Assembly: GCA_963801055.1 (NCBI GenBank)
Contig: CAWDDE010000003.1
Coordinates: 1-64,000 of the forward strand
Reading direction: 5' to 3'
Origin: DASUPK01 sp963801055
GTDB taxonomy: Bacteria; Actinomycetota; Thermoleophilia; Solirubrobacterales; 70-9
DNA length: 64,000 nucleotides
This document shows, in pieces, positions 49,700 to 59,544 of the stretch. Every line of letters begins with the position of its first letter. Position 1 is the stretch's first letter. The notes beneath the pieces were generated by a model, which saw only the letters and a list, made by a program, of their open reading frames with translations, made no database searches and was not told where the DNA came from. The translations under genes were made by a program, and so were the position numbers.

Positions 49700-50524
49700 C
49701 TAGGCGACGAGCTTCTTCCGCAGCGCACGCACCGGAATCGTGAACAGCGCCGCGCTCACCACGGCAAGCCAGGCGGCGTTGCCGACGATCGACCAGAACT
49801 CGGGGCCAGTCGCAAGCCCTCTGGTGATCTCGACCAGGTGGTAGAGCGGCAGGAACCAGGCGACCACGCCGACCCAGTCGGGCAGCTGGTTGAAGGGGAA
49901 GAAGATCCCCGAGAACAGGAACATCGGGGTGATCCCGAGGGTGAAGAAGTACGAGTAGAAATCGATCTTCGGGATCAGCGCCGTGAACGTGTAACCGATC
50001 ACCGAGAAGCAGAGCGCGCCAAGGACCACGAAGGGCGGGATCAGCAGCGCCCACCACGAGGAGATCAGGCCGAAGATGGCGACCACCGCGAGGACGACGA
50101 TCCCGTACACGGTCGCTCGGCTCGCGCTCCAGGCCAGGTCCCCGGCCACCAGGTCCTGCACCTCGACCGGCGTCGAGAGCACGTTGTCGTAGAGCTTCAG
50201 CTCGTTCATCCGGAAGTAGACGTTGTAGGTCGTCTCGAAGGCGGAGGACCACATCGCGGCCGAGGCGATCAGGCCCGGCGCAATGAAGTCCTTGTAGGGA
50301 ATGCCGTTGATGTGGGCGACGTAGGTGCCAAGCCCGAAGCCGAGGGCGAGGAGGTAGAGGAATGGGTCCAGGAAGGTGGGCAGCAGCGCGCCGCGCCAGA
50401 GCTTCGAGAAGACGCGGGCGTTGCGCAGCCAGACCGCTCCGGCGAGCCGGGGAACGGGAACCAGGTCGCGCAGGGGCAGGCGGGGGCCGAGGCCCGCGTA
50501 GCCGGGTTCCTCGAGCATCGCCAT
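49700..50524 (-). CDS. ABC-2 type transporter permease (NodJ/DrrB-like)
   Basis: 274 residues, six membrane helices: LLPTFLDPFLYLLALGFGLG, FIAPGLIASAAMWSSAFETT, VYGIVVLAVVAIFGLISSWW, FVVLGALCFSVIGYTFTALI, FTLGITPMFLFSGIFFPFNQ and a C-terminal helix. FSGIFFPFNQLP and YHLVEITRGL are typical of the NodJ/DrrB class of exporters. Its ATG overlaps the ATPase stop by one base (TAATG), so it pairs with the upstream ATPase as a drug, lipid or polysaccharide exporter. Confidence 0.9.
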   Translation of the reverse strand: MAMLEEPGYAGLGPRLPLRDLVPVPRLAGAVWLRNARVFSKLWRGALLPTFLDPFLYLLALGFGLGTYVAHINGIPYKDFIAPGLIASAAMWSSAFETTYNVYFRMNELKLYDNVLSTPVEVQDLVAGDLAWSASRATVYGIVVLAVVAIFGLISSWWALLIPPFVVLGALCFSVIGYTFTALIPKIDFYSYFFTLGITPMFLFSGIFFPFNQLPDWVGVVAWFLPLYHLVEITRGLATGPEFWSIVGNAAWLAVVSAALFTIPVRALRKKLVA

Positions 50525-51462
50525 TACTCCCGCAGGCTCCTTCCGGTGAGTCGGAGGAAGACGTCCTCGAGGGTGGCTCGGCGAACCAGCGCCGACTCGG
50601 TCGGATACGCGTCGTGGTCGAGCTGCTCGAGCACCGCCTCGGCGTTTTCGGCGTACAGCATCAGCGTGCGCTCGGAGAGGTCGTGGCCCTGGATCCGCCC
50701 GTCGAGCGATCCGATCAGCCTGTCCGCGTCGCAGCCCTCGTCGAGCCGCAGCTCGAGGACCTCGCGCCCGACGTGATCCCTGACCAGGTCCGAGGGCTTG
50801 CCATCCGTGACGATCCTGCCCTCGTCCATGATCACCAGCCGGTCGCAGAGCCGCTCCGCCTCCTCCATGTAGTGGGTGGTGAGGAGCAGGGTGACGCCGC
50901 GGCGCCTCAGCCGATCGAGCGCTCCCCAGACCGCGAGCCGGGCCTGCGGGTCGAGTCCCGTTGTCGGCTCGTCGAGGACGACGAGCTCGGGGTCTCCCAT
51001 CAGCGCGCGGGAGATCAAGAGCCGCCGCTTCATCCCGCCCGAGAGCGCATGAATGCGGTCGTCCGCGCGGTCTGGGAGGAGGGAGAACTCGAGCAGCTCG
51101 GTCGCCCGCCCGGCCGCCTTCTGCTCATCGATCCCGAAGTAGCGCGCCTGCTGCAGCAGGTTCTCCTTCACCGTCAGGTCTCCGTCGAGGTTGGTCTCCT
51201 GGGGAACGACGCCGATCCGGCTCTTGATCTCGCGGCGCTCGTGATTGGCGTCCATCCCCAGGACCTTGAGCTCGCCGCCGTCTACGGTCGCCAGCCCGTA
51301 GATCATCTTCATCGTCGTCGTCTTGCCCGCCCCGTTGGGCCCGAGGAAGCCGAAGCAGATCCCGGGCTCGACCTCGAAGTCGATGCCGGCTACCGCGATT
51401 CGATCGCCGTAGCGCTTGGTGAGGTCACGCGCGTGAACGGCCGCCGGTGGCTGATCGCTCAA
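50524..51462 (-). CDS. ABC transporter ATP-binding protein (NodI/DrrA-like)
   Basis: About 312 residues. Walker A LGPNGAGKTTTMKMIYGLAT, Q-loop VPQETNLD, signature LSGGMKRRLLISRALMGDPE, Walker B LVVLDEPTTGLDPQARLAVW, H-loop LLTTHYMEEAERLCDR, plus the C-terminal DrrA-type regulatory domain (EVLELRLDEGCDADRLIGSL, ALVRRATLEDVFLRLTGRSL). The TTG at 51462 overlaps the CPBP stop by 4 bp (TTGA); a GTG at 51465 is the alternative. Drives export with the permease. Confidence 0.93.
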   Translation of the reverse strand: MSDQPPAAVHARDLTKRYGDRIAVAGIDFEVEPGICFGFLGPNGAGKTTTMKMIYGLATVDGGELKVLGMDANHERREIKSRIGVVPQETNLDGDLTVKENLLQQARYFGIDEQKAAGRATELLEFSLLPDRADDRIHALSGGMKRRLLISRALMGDPELVVLDEPTTGLDPQARLAVWGALDRLRRRGVTLLLTTHYMEEAERLCDRLVIMDEGRIVTDGKPSDLVRDHVGREVLELRLDEGCDADRLIGSLDGRIQGHDLSERTLMLYAENAEAVLEQLDHDAYPTESALVRRATLEDVFLRLTGRSLRE

Positions 51463-52265
51463 CACTGCGTGATCACCACGCTGATCGCCAGCCCATTGTT
51501 GAAAAGGTGGGCGAGCACGCAGGGCCAGAGGGACCCGGTTCTGTTGTATAGCCAGGCGAGCCCGACGCCCAGGCCGGCCAGCGGAATGGCCGCGGTGGGT
51601 CCGGTGGGAGCATGCACCAGGCCGAAGATCGCTCCCGAGAGGAGCGCGGAGGGCCACAGCGACCAGCGGCTTCGCAGCCCGGCGAAGAAGAACCCACGGA
51701 AGAAGAGCTCCTCCGCGAGGGGGGCGAACACGACTATCGCCAGCACCGCCGCGACCGCGATACCAATGCCCGGATTGCAGATCCCCAGCTCCTTGCCGAT
51801 GTCCTCCTGCTTGGGCTGCAGGACGATCGCCGAGAAGAGGATCGCTCCCGCGTAGTAGGCGCCCAGGACCGCGAACATCCAGCCGATCGCGGAGGGCTGG
51901 AATCTCCGCAGTCCGAGCAGGCGCAGCGAATCCCGGACGTTGAACCGCCACTTGGAGGCCATGCCGATCGCGATCACGATCAGGAAGCCGTCGAAGAGCG
52001 CCTGCGTCGCCAGGATCGCGGCGTCGCTCGCCTTGTCAGGGTCGCCGATGTTCGGATCGAAGGGAAGGACCAGGAGCGGCGGGACGATCACCACCAGCAG
52101 CAGGCCGCCGATCAGGCCCCAGACCGAGTCGCCGACGCCCCAGGAGATCTTGGGCAGGCGCGGCCGTTCCTCCTCCTTGGCCTCGGGTGGAGACTGCGCC
52201 GGCGGAGCGGTCGGCTCAGCGCCGCCCCGGATCGGCGCTGGTTGGTGTGAGTCGTAGTCCTGCAT
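51459..52265 (-). CDS. CPBP family intramembrane metalloprotease
   Basis: 268 residues, eight or so membrane helices after a proline-rich N-terminus (APIRGGAEPTAPPAQSPPEA). The glutamic-type site is complete: FAPLAEELFFRGFFFAG (EExxxR), FGLVHAP (first His) and LAHLFNN (second His, HxxxN). Family members cleave membrane peptides or modify prenylated proteins, often as bacteriocin self-immunity factors. Tight operon with the HAD gene before it (1 bp) and the ABC exporter after it. Confidence 0.92.
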   Translation of the reverse strand: MQDYDSHQPAPIRGGAEPTAPPAQSPPEAKEEERPRLPKISWGVGDSVWGLIGGLLLVVIVPPLLVLPFDPNIGDPDKASDAAILATQALFDGFLIVIAIGMASKWRFNVRDSLRLLGLRRFQPSAIGWMFAVLGAYYAGAILFSAIVLQPKQEDIGKELGICNPGIGIAVAAVLAIVVFAPLAEELFFRGFFFAGLRSRWSLWPSALLSGAIFGLVHAPTGPTAAIPLAGLGVGLAWLYNRTGSLWPCVLAHLFNNGLAISVVITQC

Positions 52266-52266
52266 C

Positions 52267-52897
52267 TCAGAGATGCTGATCGATCTCAGCCAGGGAGGAG
52301 ATGTCGCCTCCAGTTCCCGTGCGATCGATCAGCAGGGAGCGGATCCCGGCCGCGCTGGCGCCGGCGACGTCCTCCTCCGGCGTGTCACCGACATGCAGCG
52401 CCTCCTCTGGGCCGCATCGGGCCAACTCGAGAGCAGGCGCGAAGATCGCGGGATCGGGCTTGCGAGCGCCCGCCACGGCCGAGCTCACCGCTCCGTCGAG
52501 TAGCTCGCCGAGCCCGCAACGCTCGAGGACACTGGGAAGCGAGTAGTCCCAGTTGGAGACCGCAACCAGCCGCTGACCTCGATTCCGGAGACTGCTCAGG
52601 GCCGGAATGGCGTCCGGATAGGCTTCGAACCGGATCGCCTCGACCAGCTCGTCGACTGTGATCTCGGTGCCGAGGCTGATCAGAGACGAGCGCTGCGCAG
52701 CGCTCGCGCAGGTCCCCCAGCGAGGCCTCGTCCCGCCCCTCGTCGGCGTGCTCGCGGTAGTAGGCCATCTCGGCGCGCAAGGCGTCTTTGAGTTGCTCGT
52801 CGCCGACCTCTGCGGGGACCCGCTCACGCAGGGACATCCAGGGAGGTTTGAGCTCGACGAGGGTGCCGAGCGCGTCCAGAAAGACGGCACGGGTCAT
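52267..52897 (-). CDS. HAD-superfamily hydrolase (one frameshift)
   Basis: About 210 residues. TRAVFLDALGTLVEL (motif I, DxxGT with the first Asp as nucleophile), a cap ending VDELVEAIRFEAYPDAIPAL, RLVAVSNWDYSLPSVLERCG (motif II SN), AVSSAVAGARKPDPAIFAPA (motif III K) and EALHVGDTPEEDVAGASAAG (motif IV GDtxxxD). A small-molecule phosphatase is expected. One indel at about 52690. First gene of the HAD-CPBP-ABC operon; divergent from the MscS gene by 22 bp. Confidence 0.88.
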
Positions 52898-52919
52898 CGC
52901 GTTAATACTGCCCGACGGC

Positions 52920-53705
52920 ATGAACCTGGCTGTGGAGCAGAGCTTCTGGCAAGAGCACGGCGACGAGATCTCGGCGGCGATCACGCTGGCGGTCGCGATC
53001 CTGGTTGCGATCATCGTCGACCGCGTGCTGATCGGGCGCGCGGTCAAGGCGACCACCCGGCTCGACACCGCGGAGCTCTCCCGCGAGACCCGCACGCGAC
53101 TGCGGCTGATTCGCCGCCTCCTCTTCCTTGTGATCATCCTGATCGGGGTCGCGCTGGCGCTCAGCCAGTTCACCTCGATCAAGCGCTTCGCGACCGGCGT
53201 CCTCGCCTCGACTGCGGTACTGGGGATCATCATCGGCTTCGCCGGCCGCCAGGTGATCGCCAACCTGGTCTCGGGGGTCCTGCTGGCGTTCACGCAACCG
53301 ATCCGGATCGGCGACCTCGTCTCGATCGGGGACGAGGTGCACGGGCGGGTCACCGACGTCGCGCTCACCTACACGCGGGTCGACGCCGGTGACGGCAGCC
53401 TGATCGTGGTGCCGAACGAGAAGGTGGCGACCGACGTCGTCGTCAACCACTCGGCCGGGAACAGCAGCGCTCCCGTGACGGTCGATGTCTGGTTACCCCC
53501 GGACGCCGACGTGGCGGCGGCCCGCGAGACGCTCGAGCGAGGCGAGGTGACCTCCGCCAGGGCGGTCGAGATCACGCCCGAGGGGACCAGGGTCCAGGTG
53601 AAGGCCGCTATCGACTCCGGCGCCGACCGCGAGGCGCACGAGGGGGACCTGCGTGAGCGCGCGCAGGCCGCGTTGCGCGAGGCCGGGCTACTTAGATCTG
53701 CCTGA
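52920..53705 (+). CDS. Mechanosensitive channel, MscS family
   Basis: 261 residues. Three membrane helices (AITLAVAILVAIIVDRVLIG, LLFLVIILIGVALALSQFTS, VLASTAVLGIIIGFAGRQVI), the last being the pore helix TM3 running into ANLVSGVLLAFTQPIRIGDL, followed by the beta-domain VHGRVTDVALTYTRVDAGDG and SLIVVPNEKVATDVVVNHSA. A short-form MscS that would release solutes on osmotic downshock. ATG 52920. Confidence 0.92.
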   Translation: MNLAVEQSFWQEHGDEISAAITLAVAILVAIIVDRVLIGRAVKATTRLDTAELSRETRTRLRLIRRLLFLVIILIGVALALSQFTSIKRFATGVLASTAVLGIIIGFAGRQVIANLVSGVLLAFTQPIRIGDLVSIGDEVHGRVTDVALTYTRVDAGDGSLIVVPNEKVATDVVVNHSAGNSSAPVTVDVWLPPDADVAAARETLERGEVTSARAVEITPEGTRVQVKAAIDSGADREAHEGDLRERAQAALREAGLLRSA

Positions 53706-53732
53706 ACCGGCCCCAAGTACCCTTTTCGAGTC

Positions 53733-55952
53733 ATGAGCGCCCGGTCCCGCCAGCGGCATCGGCGCACGAGCCGCAAGAGAAACCCCTTCCTAGTGGTCCT
53801 GACGGTCCTCGGGTCGATGCTCGCCGTCGGCGTGCTCGGATCCGGTCTCTGGCTGCTGAGCGTCTACAACTCTGCCCCCTCGCTCGCGAGCCTGACGCCG
53901 ATCAAGGAGGGCACAGTCTCGAAGGTCTACGCCGCCGACGGCTCACTGCTCGGGGTGATCCACTCCGACAAGATCCGACAGCCGATCGCCAGCACGAGGA
54001 TCCCGCAGGACCTCAAGGAGGCGACGGTGGCGATCGAGGACAGGCGCTTCTACAGCCACGGCGGCATCGACCCCTCGGCGATCATCCGCGCCGGCTGGGA
54101 GGACCTGACCGCCGGGGGCAAGCCGGTGGAGGGCGGCTCGACGATCACCCAGCAGCTCGTCCGCAACCTCTACATCCAAGACCCGGAGGACACGCTGAAG
54201 CGCAAGATCATCGAGGCGCGCCTGGCCAATGACGAGGAGGACCAGCACTCGAAGGACTGGATCCTGACCGAGTATCTGAACACCGCCTCCTACGGGACCA
54301 ACGAAGGCGCGACCGCAATCGGCGTCGAGGCGGCGGCGGAGACCTACTACTCCAAACACGCTGAGGATCTGACCCTCCCAGAGGCGGCGACCATCGCAGG
54401 GCTACCGCAGGCGCCGTCCCAGTACAACCCGCTGCTCAATCCGCGGGCGGCGCTGGCCCGGCGCAACGAGGTGCTGCACGCGATGGAGCAGCAGGGCGAG
54501 ATCAGTGAGAGCGAGTACCAGGACGCGATCGGCCAGGGCCTCGGCCTCGACCCGGGAAGCAAGTACAGCCGGATCCGCAAGCCCTACATCTTCGACCTCG
54601 TCAAGCAGGAGCTCCAGGACCGCTACGGGGTGAACACCGTCCAGAACGGCGGTCTCAAGGTCTATACGACGATCCAGCCACGGCTCCAGAAGGCGGCGCA
54701 GAACGCCGTGGACTCCTGCTCGGTCTGCTACTCGGGCGGCGGACCGGCGTCGGCGCTGGCCTCGGTCGACCCATCGAACGGCGAAATCGTCGCGCTGGCC
54801 TCGACCCAGCCCTACTCACTGAGCAGCCAGTTCAACTTCGCCGCCCATGCCCAGCGCCAGCCGGGATCCTCATTCAAGGTCTACGACCTGACCGCGGCGA
54901 TCAAGCAGGGCATCGACCCCGACACGACCTACTACGACGGCACGTCGCCGAAGACGCTGGAGACCCCGGGCGGCTCGAGCTGGACGGTCAACAACGCCGA
55001 GGAGGGCGGCGGGGTGTTGCCTCTGACCGAGGCGACCTGGGAGTCGGTCAACGTGGTCTTCGCTCAGCTCGGCCTCGACGTCGGTCCCGAGAACATCGCC
55101 AGGACCGCCTATCAGATGGGGATCACCTCGCCGCTCGGAATCAAGGGTCCGAACGACACCCCCTGCAAGCTCGGCCGGCACTGCTTCATCCCCCCGGCCG
55201 ACGCGATCGGCGGCCTCAGCGTCGGCGTCACCCCGCTCGAGCAGGCCAACGCCTTCGCCACGCTGGCCAACGGCGGCGTCCACCACGACGCCACCGCGAT
55301 CGACAGGGTCGTCTTCCCCAGTGGAAAGGTGGACGAGCCGAGCGCAGACGAAGGCAAGCGCGTTCTCACCCCCGGCGAGGCCTACGAGGTCACGAAGGTG
55401 CTCGAGGGCGTGATCACCAGCGGCACCGGCGCCGGCTACACGAGTATCGGTTGCCAGTCGGAGGCCGGCAAGACCGGCACCAGCGAGGACCTCGCCGACG
55501 CCTGGTTCGTCGGCTACACGCCGATGTATTCGACCGCCGTCTGGACCGGTCACCCGCTCTCACGAGACTCCACCGGCTTCGGCGGGCCCACCTCCGGCCC
55601 GATCTGGCGCTCCTACATGGAGGCGGCGCAGGGCGGCGAATGCCCGGACTTCGAGGTCCCGACGAGCCTGCCGAGCCTGTCGTCGTTCCACGGGGAGTAC
55701 ACGGCCTCCAGCTCGAGTTCCTGTAGCGGCTCCTATTCCTGCGGCTCCTCGTCTTCGTACTCCCCGAGCTACGGCTACGGCGGCTCCTACGGCGGCTCCT
55801 ACGGCGGAGGTGACAGCGACCAGAACCAGGGGGCCTACGCGCCCGGGGTGGGACAGGAACCCGCTCCATCGCCAAAGCCTGAACCGACGCCCGCGCCGGC
55901 CACACCGCCCGCGGCGCCTCCCTCGAGCGGCGGGCTCAACCCTGGGAACTGA
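53733..55952 (+). CDS. Class A penicillin-binding protein (transglycosylase/transpeptidase)
   Basis: 739 residues, intact. A basic cytoplasmic N-terminus and one membrane helix (FLVVLTVLGSMLAVGVLGSG). GT51 glycosyltransferase: ATVAIEDRRFYSHGGIDPSA (catalytic Glu in EDRRF), GGSTITQQLVRNLYI, NTASYGTNEGATAIGVEAAA. Transpeptidase: PGSSFKVYDLTAAIKQG (SxxK nucleophile Ser), SVNVVFAQLG (SxN) and EAGKTGTSEDLADAWFVGYT (KTG). The C-tail (about 80 residues) is low-complexity Ser/Cys/Tyr/Gly then Pro/Glu-rich, with repeats of YGGSYGG. It polymerises and cross-links peptidoglycan at the membrane surface. Confidence 0.95.
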   Translation: MSARSRQRHRRTSRKRNPFLVVLTVLGSMLAVGVLGSGLWLLSVYNSAPSLASLTPIKEGTVSKVYAADGSLLGVIHSDKIRQPIASTRIPQDLKEATVAIEDRRFYSHGGIDPSAIIRAGWEDLTAGGKPVEGGSTITQQLVRNLYIQDPEDTLKRKIIEARLANDEEDQHSKDWILTEYLNTASYGTNEGATAIGVEAAAETYYSKHAEDLTLPEAATIAGLPQAPSQYNPLLNPRAALARRNEVLHAMEQQGEISESEYQDAIGQGLGLDPGSKYSRIRKPYIFDLVKQELQDRYGVNTVQNGGLKVYTTIQPRLQKAAQNAVDSCSVCYSGGGPASALASVDPSNGEIVALASTQPYSLSSQFNFAAHAQRQPGSSFKVYDLTAAIKQGIDPDTTYYDGTSPKTLETPGGSSWTVNNAEEGGGVLPLTEATWESVNVVFAQLGLDVGPENIARTAYQMGITSPLGIKGPNDTPCKLGRHCFIPPADAIGGLSVGVTPLEQANAFATLANGGVHHDATAIDRVVFPSGKVDEPSADEGKRVLTPGEAYEVTKVLEGVITSGTGAGYTSIGCQSEAGKTGTSEDLADAWFVGYTPMYSTAVWTGHPLSRDSTGFGGPTSGPIWRSYMEAAQGGECPDFEVPTSLPSLSSFHGEYTASSSSSCSGSYSCGSSSSYSPSYGYGGSYGGSYGGGDSDQNQGAYAPGVGQEPAPSPKPEPTPAPATPPAAPPSSGGLNPGN

Positions 55953-55990
55953 CCGAGTGGCGCTGACGCGCGCGCCCTAGCCTAAGGTCC

Positions 55991-56992
55991 ATGCCCGCGA
56001 GCGAGTTCGACCTGATCGCCGCCATCAATGAACGTCTGCCTGCACCCGGTCCCAGGGTGCGAGTGCCGAGCGGCGACGACGCCGCCGTGGTCGAGCCCCG
56101 GGCAGCGAGCGCGATCACCGTCGACGCAATCGTCGACGGCGTGCATTTCCAGCTGGACGGCTTCGGCCCCCTCGCCGTTGGGCGGAAGGCGATGGCCGCC
56201 GCGCTCTCCGATCTGGCCGCTATGGGTGCGTCTCAGGGCGAGGCGTGCGTCGTCGTCGCGGCGCCGGATGAGCTGTCCGATGAGGACCTGCTCGGAATCG
56301 CCGACGGACTGGTTGAGATGGCCACACGGGAGGGGGTGTCGATCGTCGGCGGCGACCTGGTCGGCTGTCCGGTACTGGTGGTCTCGGTGACCGCGGTCGG
56401 CTACGAGCCCGGCAGCAGCCGCTTCGTCACCAGGGCGGGCGCCAGGCCCCGTGACCTGGTCGCGGTCACGGGGGAGCTCGGTGGCGCCGCCGCCGCCGTG
56501 GAGCTGATCGACGCCGGTGAGAGGCGTGGCGAAGCGCCGGATCGTGGAGCGGGGCTGCTCGAGCGACAGCTCAATCCGGTTCCACGGCTGCGCGAGGGGA
56601 GGGCCCTCGCGGCCGCCGGGGCGAGCGCGATGATCGACATCAGCGATGGCCTCGGCGCCGATGCGGGACACCTCGCCAGGGCCAGCGATTGCCGGCTCGA
56701 GATCGACCTCGATCGGGTGCCTGTGGCCGACGGGGTCGCGGAGGTTGCCGGGAACGACGGCGCTGCGCTCGAGCTGGCTGCCTCGGGCGGCGAGGACTTC
56801 GAGCTGCTCGTCACCCTGCCGCGCGAGCACTTCGACGCCGCCGCTCAGGCCGTCGCCGACGCCGGCTCGAAGCTGACCGAGATCGGCTACGTCACCGAGG
56901 GGAGTGGTCTTTCCCTGAAGCTGCCCGGCGGCGGCGAGATCGCGCCCCGCGGCTTCGACCAGAGGCGCGGGTCCCTCTCCGGCTCCGGCTGA
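55991..56992 (+). CDS. thiL: Thiamine-monophosphate kinase
   Basis: 333 residues. ThiL phosphorylates thiamine phosphate to thiamine diphosphate. SEFDLIAAINERL, VPSGDDAAVVEPRAASAITV DAIVDGVHF, GRKAMAAALSDLAAMGA, ISIVGGDLVGCPVLVVSVTA (GGD), AMIDISDGLGADAGHLARAS (ISDGL) and AASGGEDFELLVTLP (SGGEDFEL) are the expected purM-like ATP/Mg motifs. ATG 55991, 38 bp after the PBP. Its last 106 bp overlap the convergent gene's open frame. Confidence 0.94.
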   Translation: MPASEFDLIAAINERLPAPGPRVRVPSGDDAAVVEPRAASAITVDAIVDGVHFQLDGFGPLAVGRKAMAAALSDLAAMGASQGEACVVVAAPDELSDEDLLGIADGLVEMATREGVSIVGGDLVGCPVLVVSVTAVGYEPGSSRFVTRAGARPRDLVAVTGELGGAAAAVELIDAGERRGEAPDRGAGLLERQLNPVPRLREGRALAAAGASAMIDISDGLGADAGHLARASDCRLEIDLDRVPVADGVAEVAGNDGAALELAASGGEDFELLVTLPREHFDAAAQAVADAGSKLTEIGYVTEGSGLSLKLPGGGEIAPRGFDQRRGSLSGSG

Positions 56993-58801
56993 CCGGGGTC
57001 GGGAGCCAGATCGGGCTCCGGCTCGGGCTCCTCTCCGTTCGGCTCCGGCTCCCGCTCCGGTCGAGGCCCGGGTGCCCGGCGGCGCACCGAGATCACTCCC
57101 GCCTGCTCGAGCTTCATCCTGGGAGCCGGCGGCACAGGCGCGTGGCCCGAGACCGCGACGATAGCCACGCCCGACCCGGCCAGCAGACAGCCGAGCAGCG
57201 CCAGGCCCCAGCCAATCTGCCCGTCGGCGAGCATCAGGACGAGGTCGTGCCAGACCCCGAAGCCGGCGTCGAAGCGCCCGGCGAGATCGCCGACCAGCAC
57301 TACCAGCGGCAGCAGCCCGACCAGGACTAGTCCCGCAGCGGCGAGCCGGCCGCCGGCGACCCGGGCAGCCGCCAGCAGCCACACCTGGAGCCCCAGCGAC
57401 ACCAGCAGTCCCAGATACGGGTTGACCAGCCAAATGCCGAGGGCCGCGACGCAGGCAACCAGCAGGGCCGCAGGTGCGGCGGTGGCCACCGCCCGCGCCG
57501 GTGGCGGGCGCAGCGGGCGCAGGAAGAACGCGATCACGCAGTAGAAGAGGACCGCGAGGATCACGGTGATCGTGCCGTCGGCACCAAGGGCCTCGATCTG
57601 CGGGTCGAACGGGAAGTCCGGGCTTGGCATCAGCCCCGCCAGCGACGAGATCAGGATGACGATCATGGCGCCGATGAACGGCAGCGCCCGCAGCAGGGAC
57701 CAGACGAAGCCGCGAACCGCCTCGATCGGGCTGCGCGCCGCCGACGTGAGTCCCGAGCCGGCGGCCAGGCCGACCGGGAGCAGCAGCGCCAGCGCGAGCA
57801 TGGCGATCGTCCAGCCGGGCAGCAGATTCCCGGCCACCCCGATGTAGGTGCCGGGCCCGTGCTGGACCGCGCTCGGGGGACCCATCGAGCGCGAGGATCA
57901 GCGCAAGGGCGGCGCGGCCGAAGCGGTCGAAGGTGTCCGGGTCAAACGACTCGGGGGTGTCCCGAGAGGGATCCACCGGGAGCTCGCCGTCAGCGGAGAG
58001 CCGGACCGCGGGCAGGCCGGCCTCGATCAGAGGGCCCTGCTCCCCGAGGCCGGCGGGAATGGCGAGCCGGAAGAGATCATCCAGGGGTCCCTCGTCGCCG
58101 GCGGGCGTCGCCAGCTCGTTCGACACCGTCGAGTTCGCGGTCTCGGCGAGTTGGCTGGCCGTGCTCTGCGGTCCGGTGGACCACGGGATGACGAGCGGCG
58201 GAGTCGGAGGCGCCAGGGCCGGTTGGCTGAGGACGATCGCCGCATCGAGGAGGTCCGCGTCGCTGTAGTCACCGATGAAGCGCTTCACTCCGAGCGCGCC
58301 GATGCTCGCGCCGTCGGTGGAGACGAAGACGAGGGTCTTCTGGTGGGAGGAGCCCGAGAAGCTGTCCGCGATCTCGAGCAGCGCGGCGGTCGCTGCTGCG
58401 CCGGTCGTCGCCCCGCTGCCCCGTGCTACATCCCGCGGCGCGATCAGCGCGATCTCGCGGCTGGACTCTCCCGGCAACGTGGCAATCAGGTTGCGCATGT
58501 CGACGTGGTGCCCCTTGAAGGAGCCGTCGAAGCGCTGCTCCGACACGGTCGCTCCCTCGATCTCCGCGAAGCGCCTCTCAACCTGATCGGCCAGGCGATT
58601 GTCGGACGGCGATCCGGGCGTCGGATACGGCGCGGCGGAGGCGAGCTCGCGAGCCAGCGGCGTGGCGCTGGTCGGGTCGAAGGCGTCCGGCGGGATTCCC
58701 GACGGGAGAGTCGAGGGGACGTCCTTCAGTGAGAACATCGCCACCACGGCGGCGACCGGAACCGCGAGCAGGCCGAATCTGTAGAGACGGAAATCGATCA
58801 C
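56887..58801 (-). CDS. Membrane protein with degenerate M28 peptidase-like domain (one frameshift)
   Basis: About 638 residues, GTG 58801 (IDFRLYRFGLLAVPVAAVVA). Residues about 30-300 have the order of an M28 aminopeptidase or GAA1-like domain: VERRFAEIEGATVSEQRFDG, HHVDMRNLIATLPGESSREI, LIAPRDVARGSGATTGAAAT, LVFVSTDGASIGALGVKRFI. The metal ligands (HxD, the Asp of the GAxDN loop, the EE pair) are replaced, so it is probably not a peptidase. After an indel at 57885 follow about eight membrane helices and a Glu/Pro-rich tail (EREPEPNGEEPEPEPDLAPD). It ends inside thiL. Transport, scaffolding or glycan-related roles are possible. It starts 32 bp from the response-regulator gene on the other strand. 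Confidence 0.7.
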
Positions 58802-58833
58802 TGGCAGGCTGTCATGCTCCCTAACCTTCAGGC

Positions 58834-59544
58834 ATGGCGCGAGGACAGGCGCGGATCCTGCTCGTCGACGATGAACAGGCCGTGCAGACGCTTCTCACCT
58901 ACCCGCTCCGCAAGGAAGGTTATGAGGTGGTGGGGGCCATGGATGGGCAGGAAGCCCTGGATCGGTTCACAGGGGAGCGATTCGATCTCGTCGTCCTCGA
59001 CATCATGCTCCCGAAGCTCGATGGGATTGAGGTGTGCAGGCGGCTTCGCACCCGAAGTCAGGTGCCGATCATCATGCTGACGGCAAAGGGGGACGAGATC
59101 GACAAGGTCGCGGGGCTCGAGATGGGCGCCGACGACTACATCACCAAGCCCTTCTCAGTCCGCGAGTTCCGCAGCCGCGTCAAGGCCGCGCTCCGGCGCG
59201 GCAATCTGGCCGGTCAGGCGCTGGCGGCGAGCGAGCCGATCCGGGCAGGCGACCTGGAGATCGACTTCGAGCGCCGCTCGGTGCAGCTCGACTCCAAGCA
59301 GGTGCAGCTCACCTACGTCGAGTTCGAGATCCTGGCCGCACTGGCGGCGGCCCCGGGCAAGGTCTTTACCCGCGAGACGCTCCTCGAGCACATCTGGGGC
59401 GACTCGACGTACCGCGATCCCCGCACCGTCGACGTGCACATCAGGCACCTCCGCGAGAAGCTGGAGGCCGACGCGAAGCAGCCCGAATACCTGTTCACGG
59501 TTCGAGGCGTCGGCTACCGCTTCCGTGACGCAGACCGCGATTGA
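58834..59544 (+). CDS. Two-component response regulator, OmpR/PhoB family
   Basis: 236 residues. Receiver: ILLVDDEQAVQTLLTYPLRK (acidic pair DD), LVVLDIMLPKLDGIEVCRRL (phospho-acceptor Asp), IIMLTAKGDEIDKVAGLEMG (T), ADDYITKPFSVREFRSRVKA (K). Winged-helix DNA-binding domain: LTYVEFEILAALAAAPGKVF, TRETLLEHIWG, RTVDVHIRHLREKLE and VRGVGYRFRD. The stop overlaps the kinase TTG by 4 bp (TTGA). Confidence 0.95.
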   Translation: MARGQARILLVDDEQAVQTLLTYPLRKEGYEVVGAMDGQEALDRFTGERFDLVVLDIMLPKLDGIEVCRRLRTRSQVPIIMLTAKGDEIDKVAGLEMGADDYITKPFSVREFRSRVKAALRRGNLAGQALAASEPIRAGDLEIDFERRSVQLDSKQVQLTYVEFEILAALAAAPGKVFTRETLLEHIWGDSTYRDPRTVDVHIRHLREKLEADAKQPEYLFTVRGVGYRFRDADRD

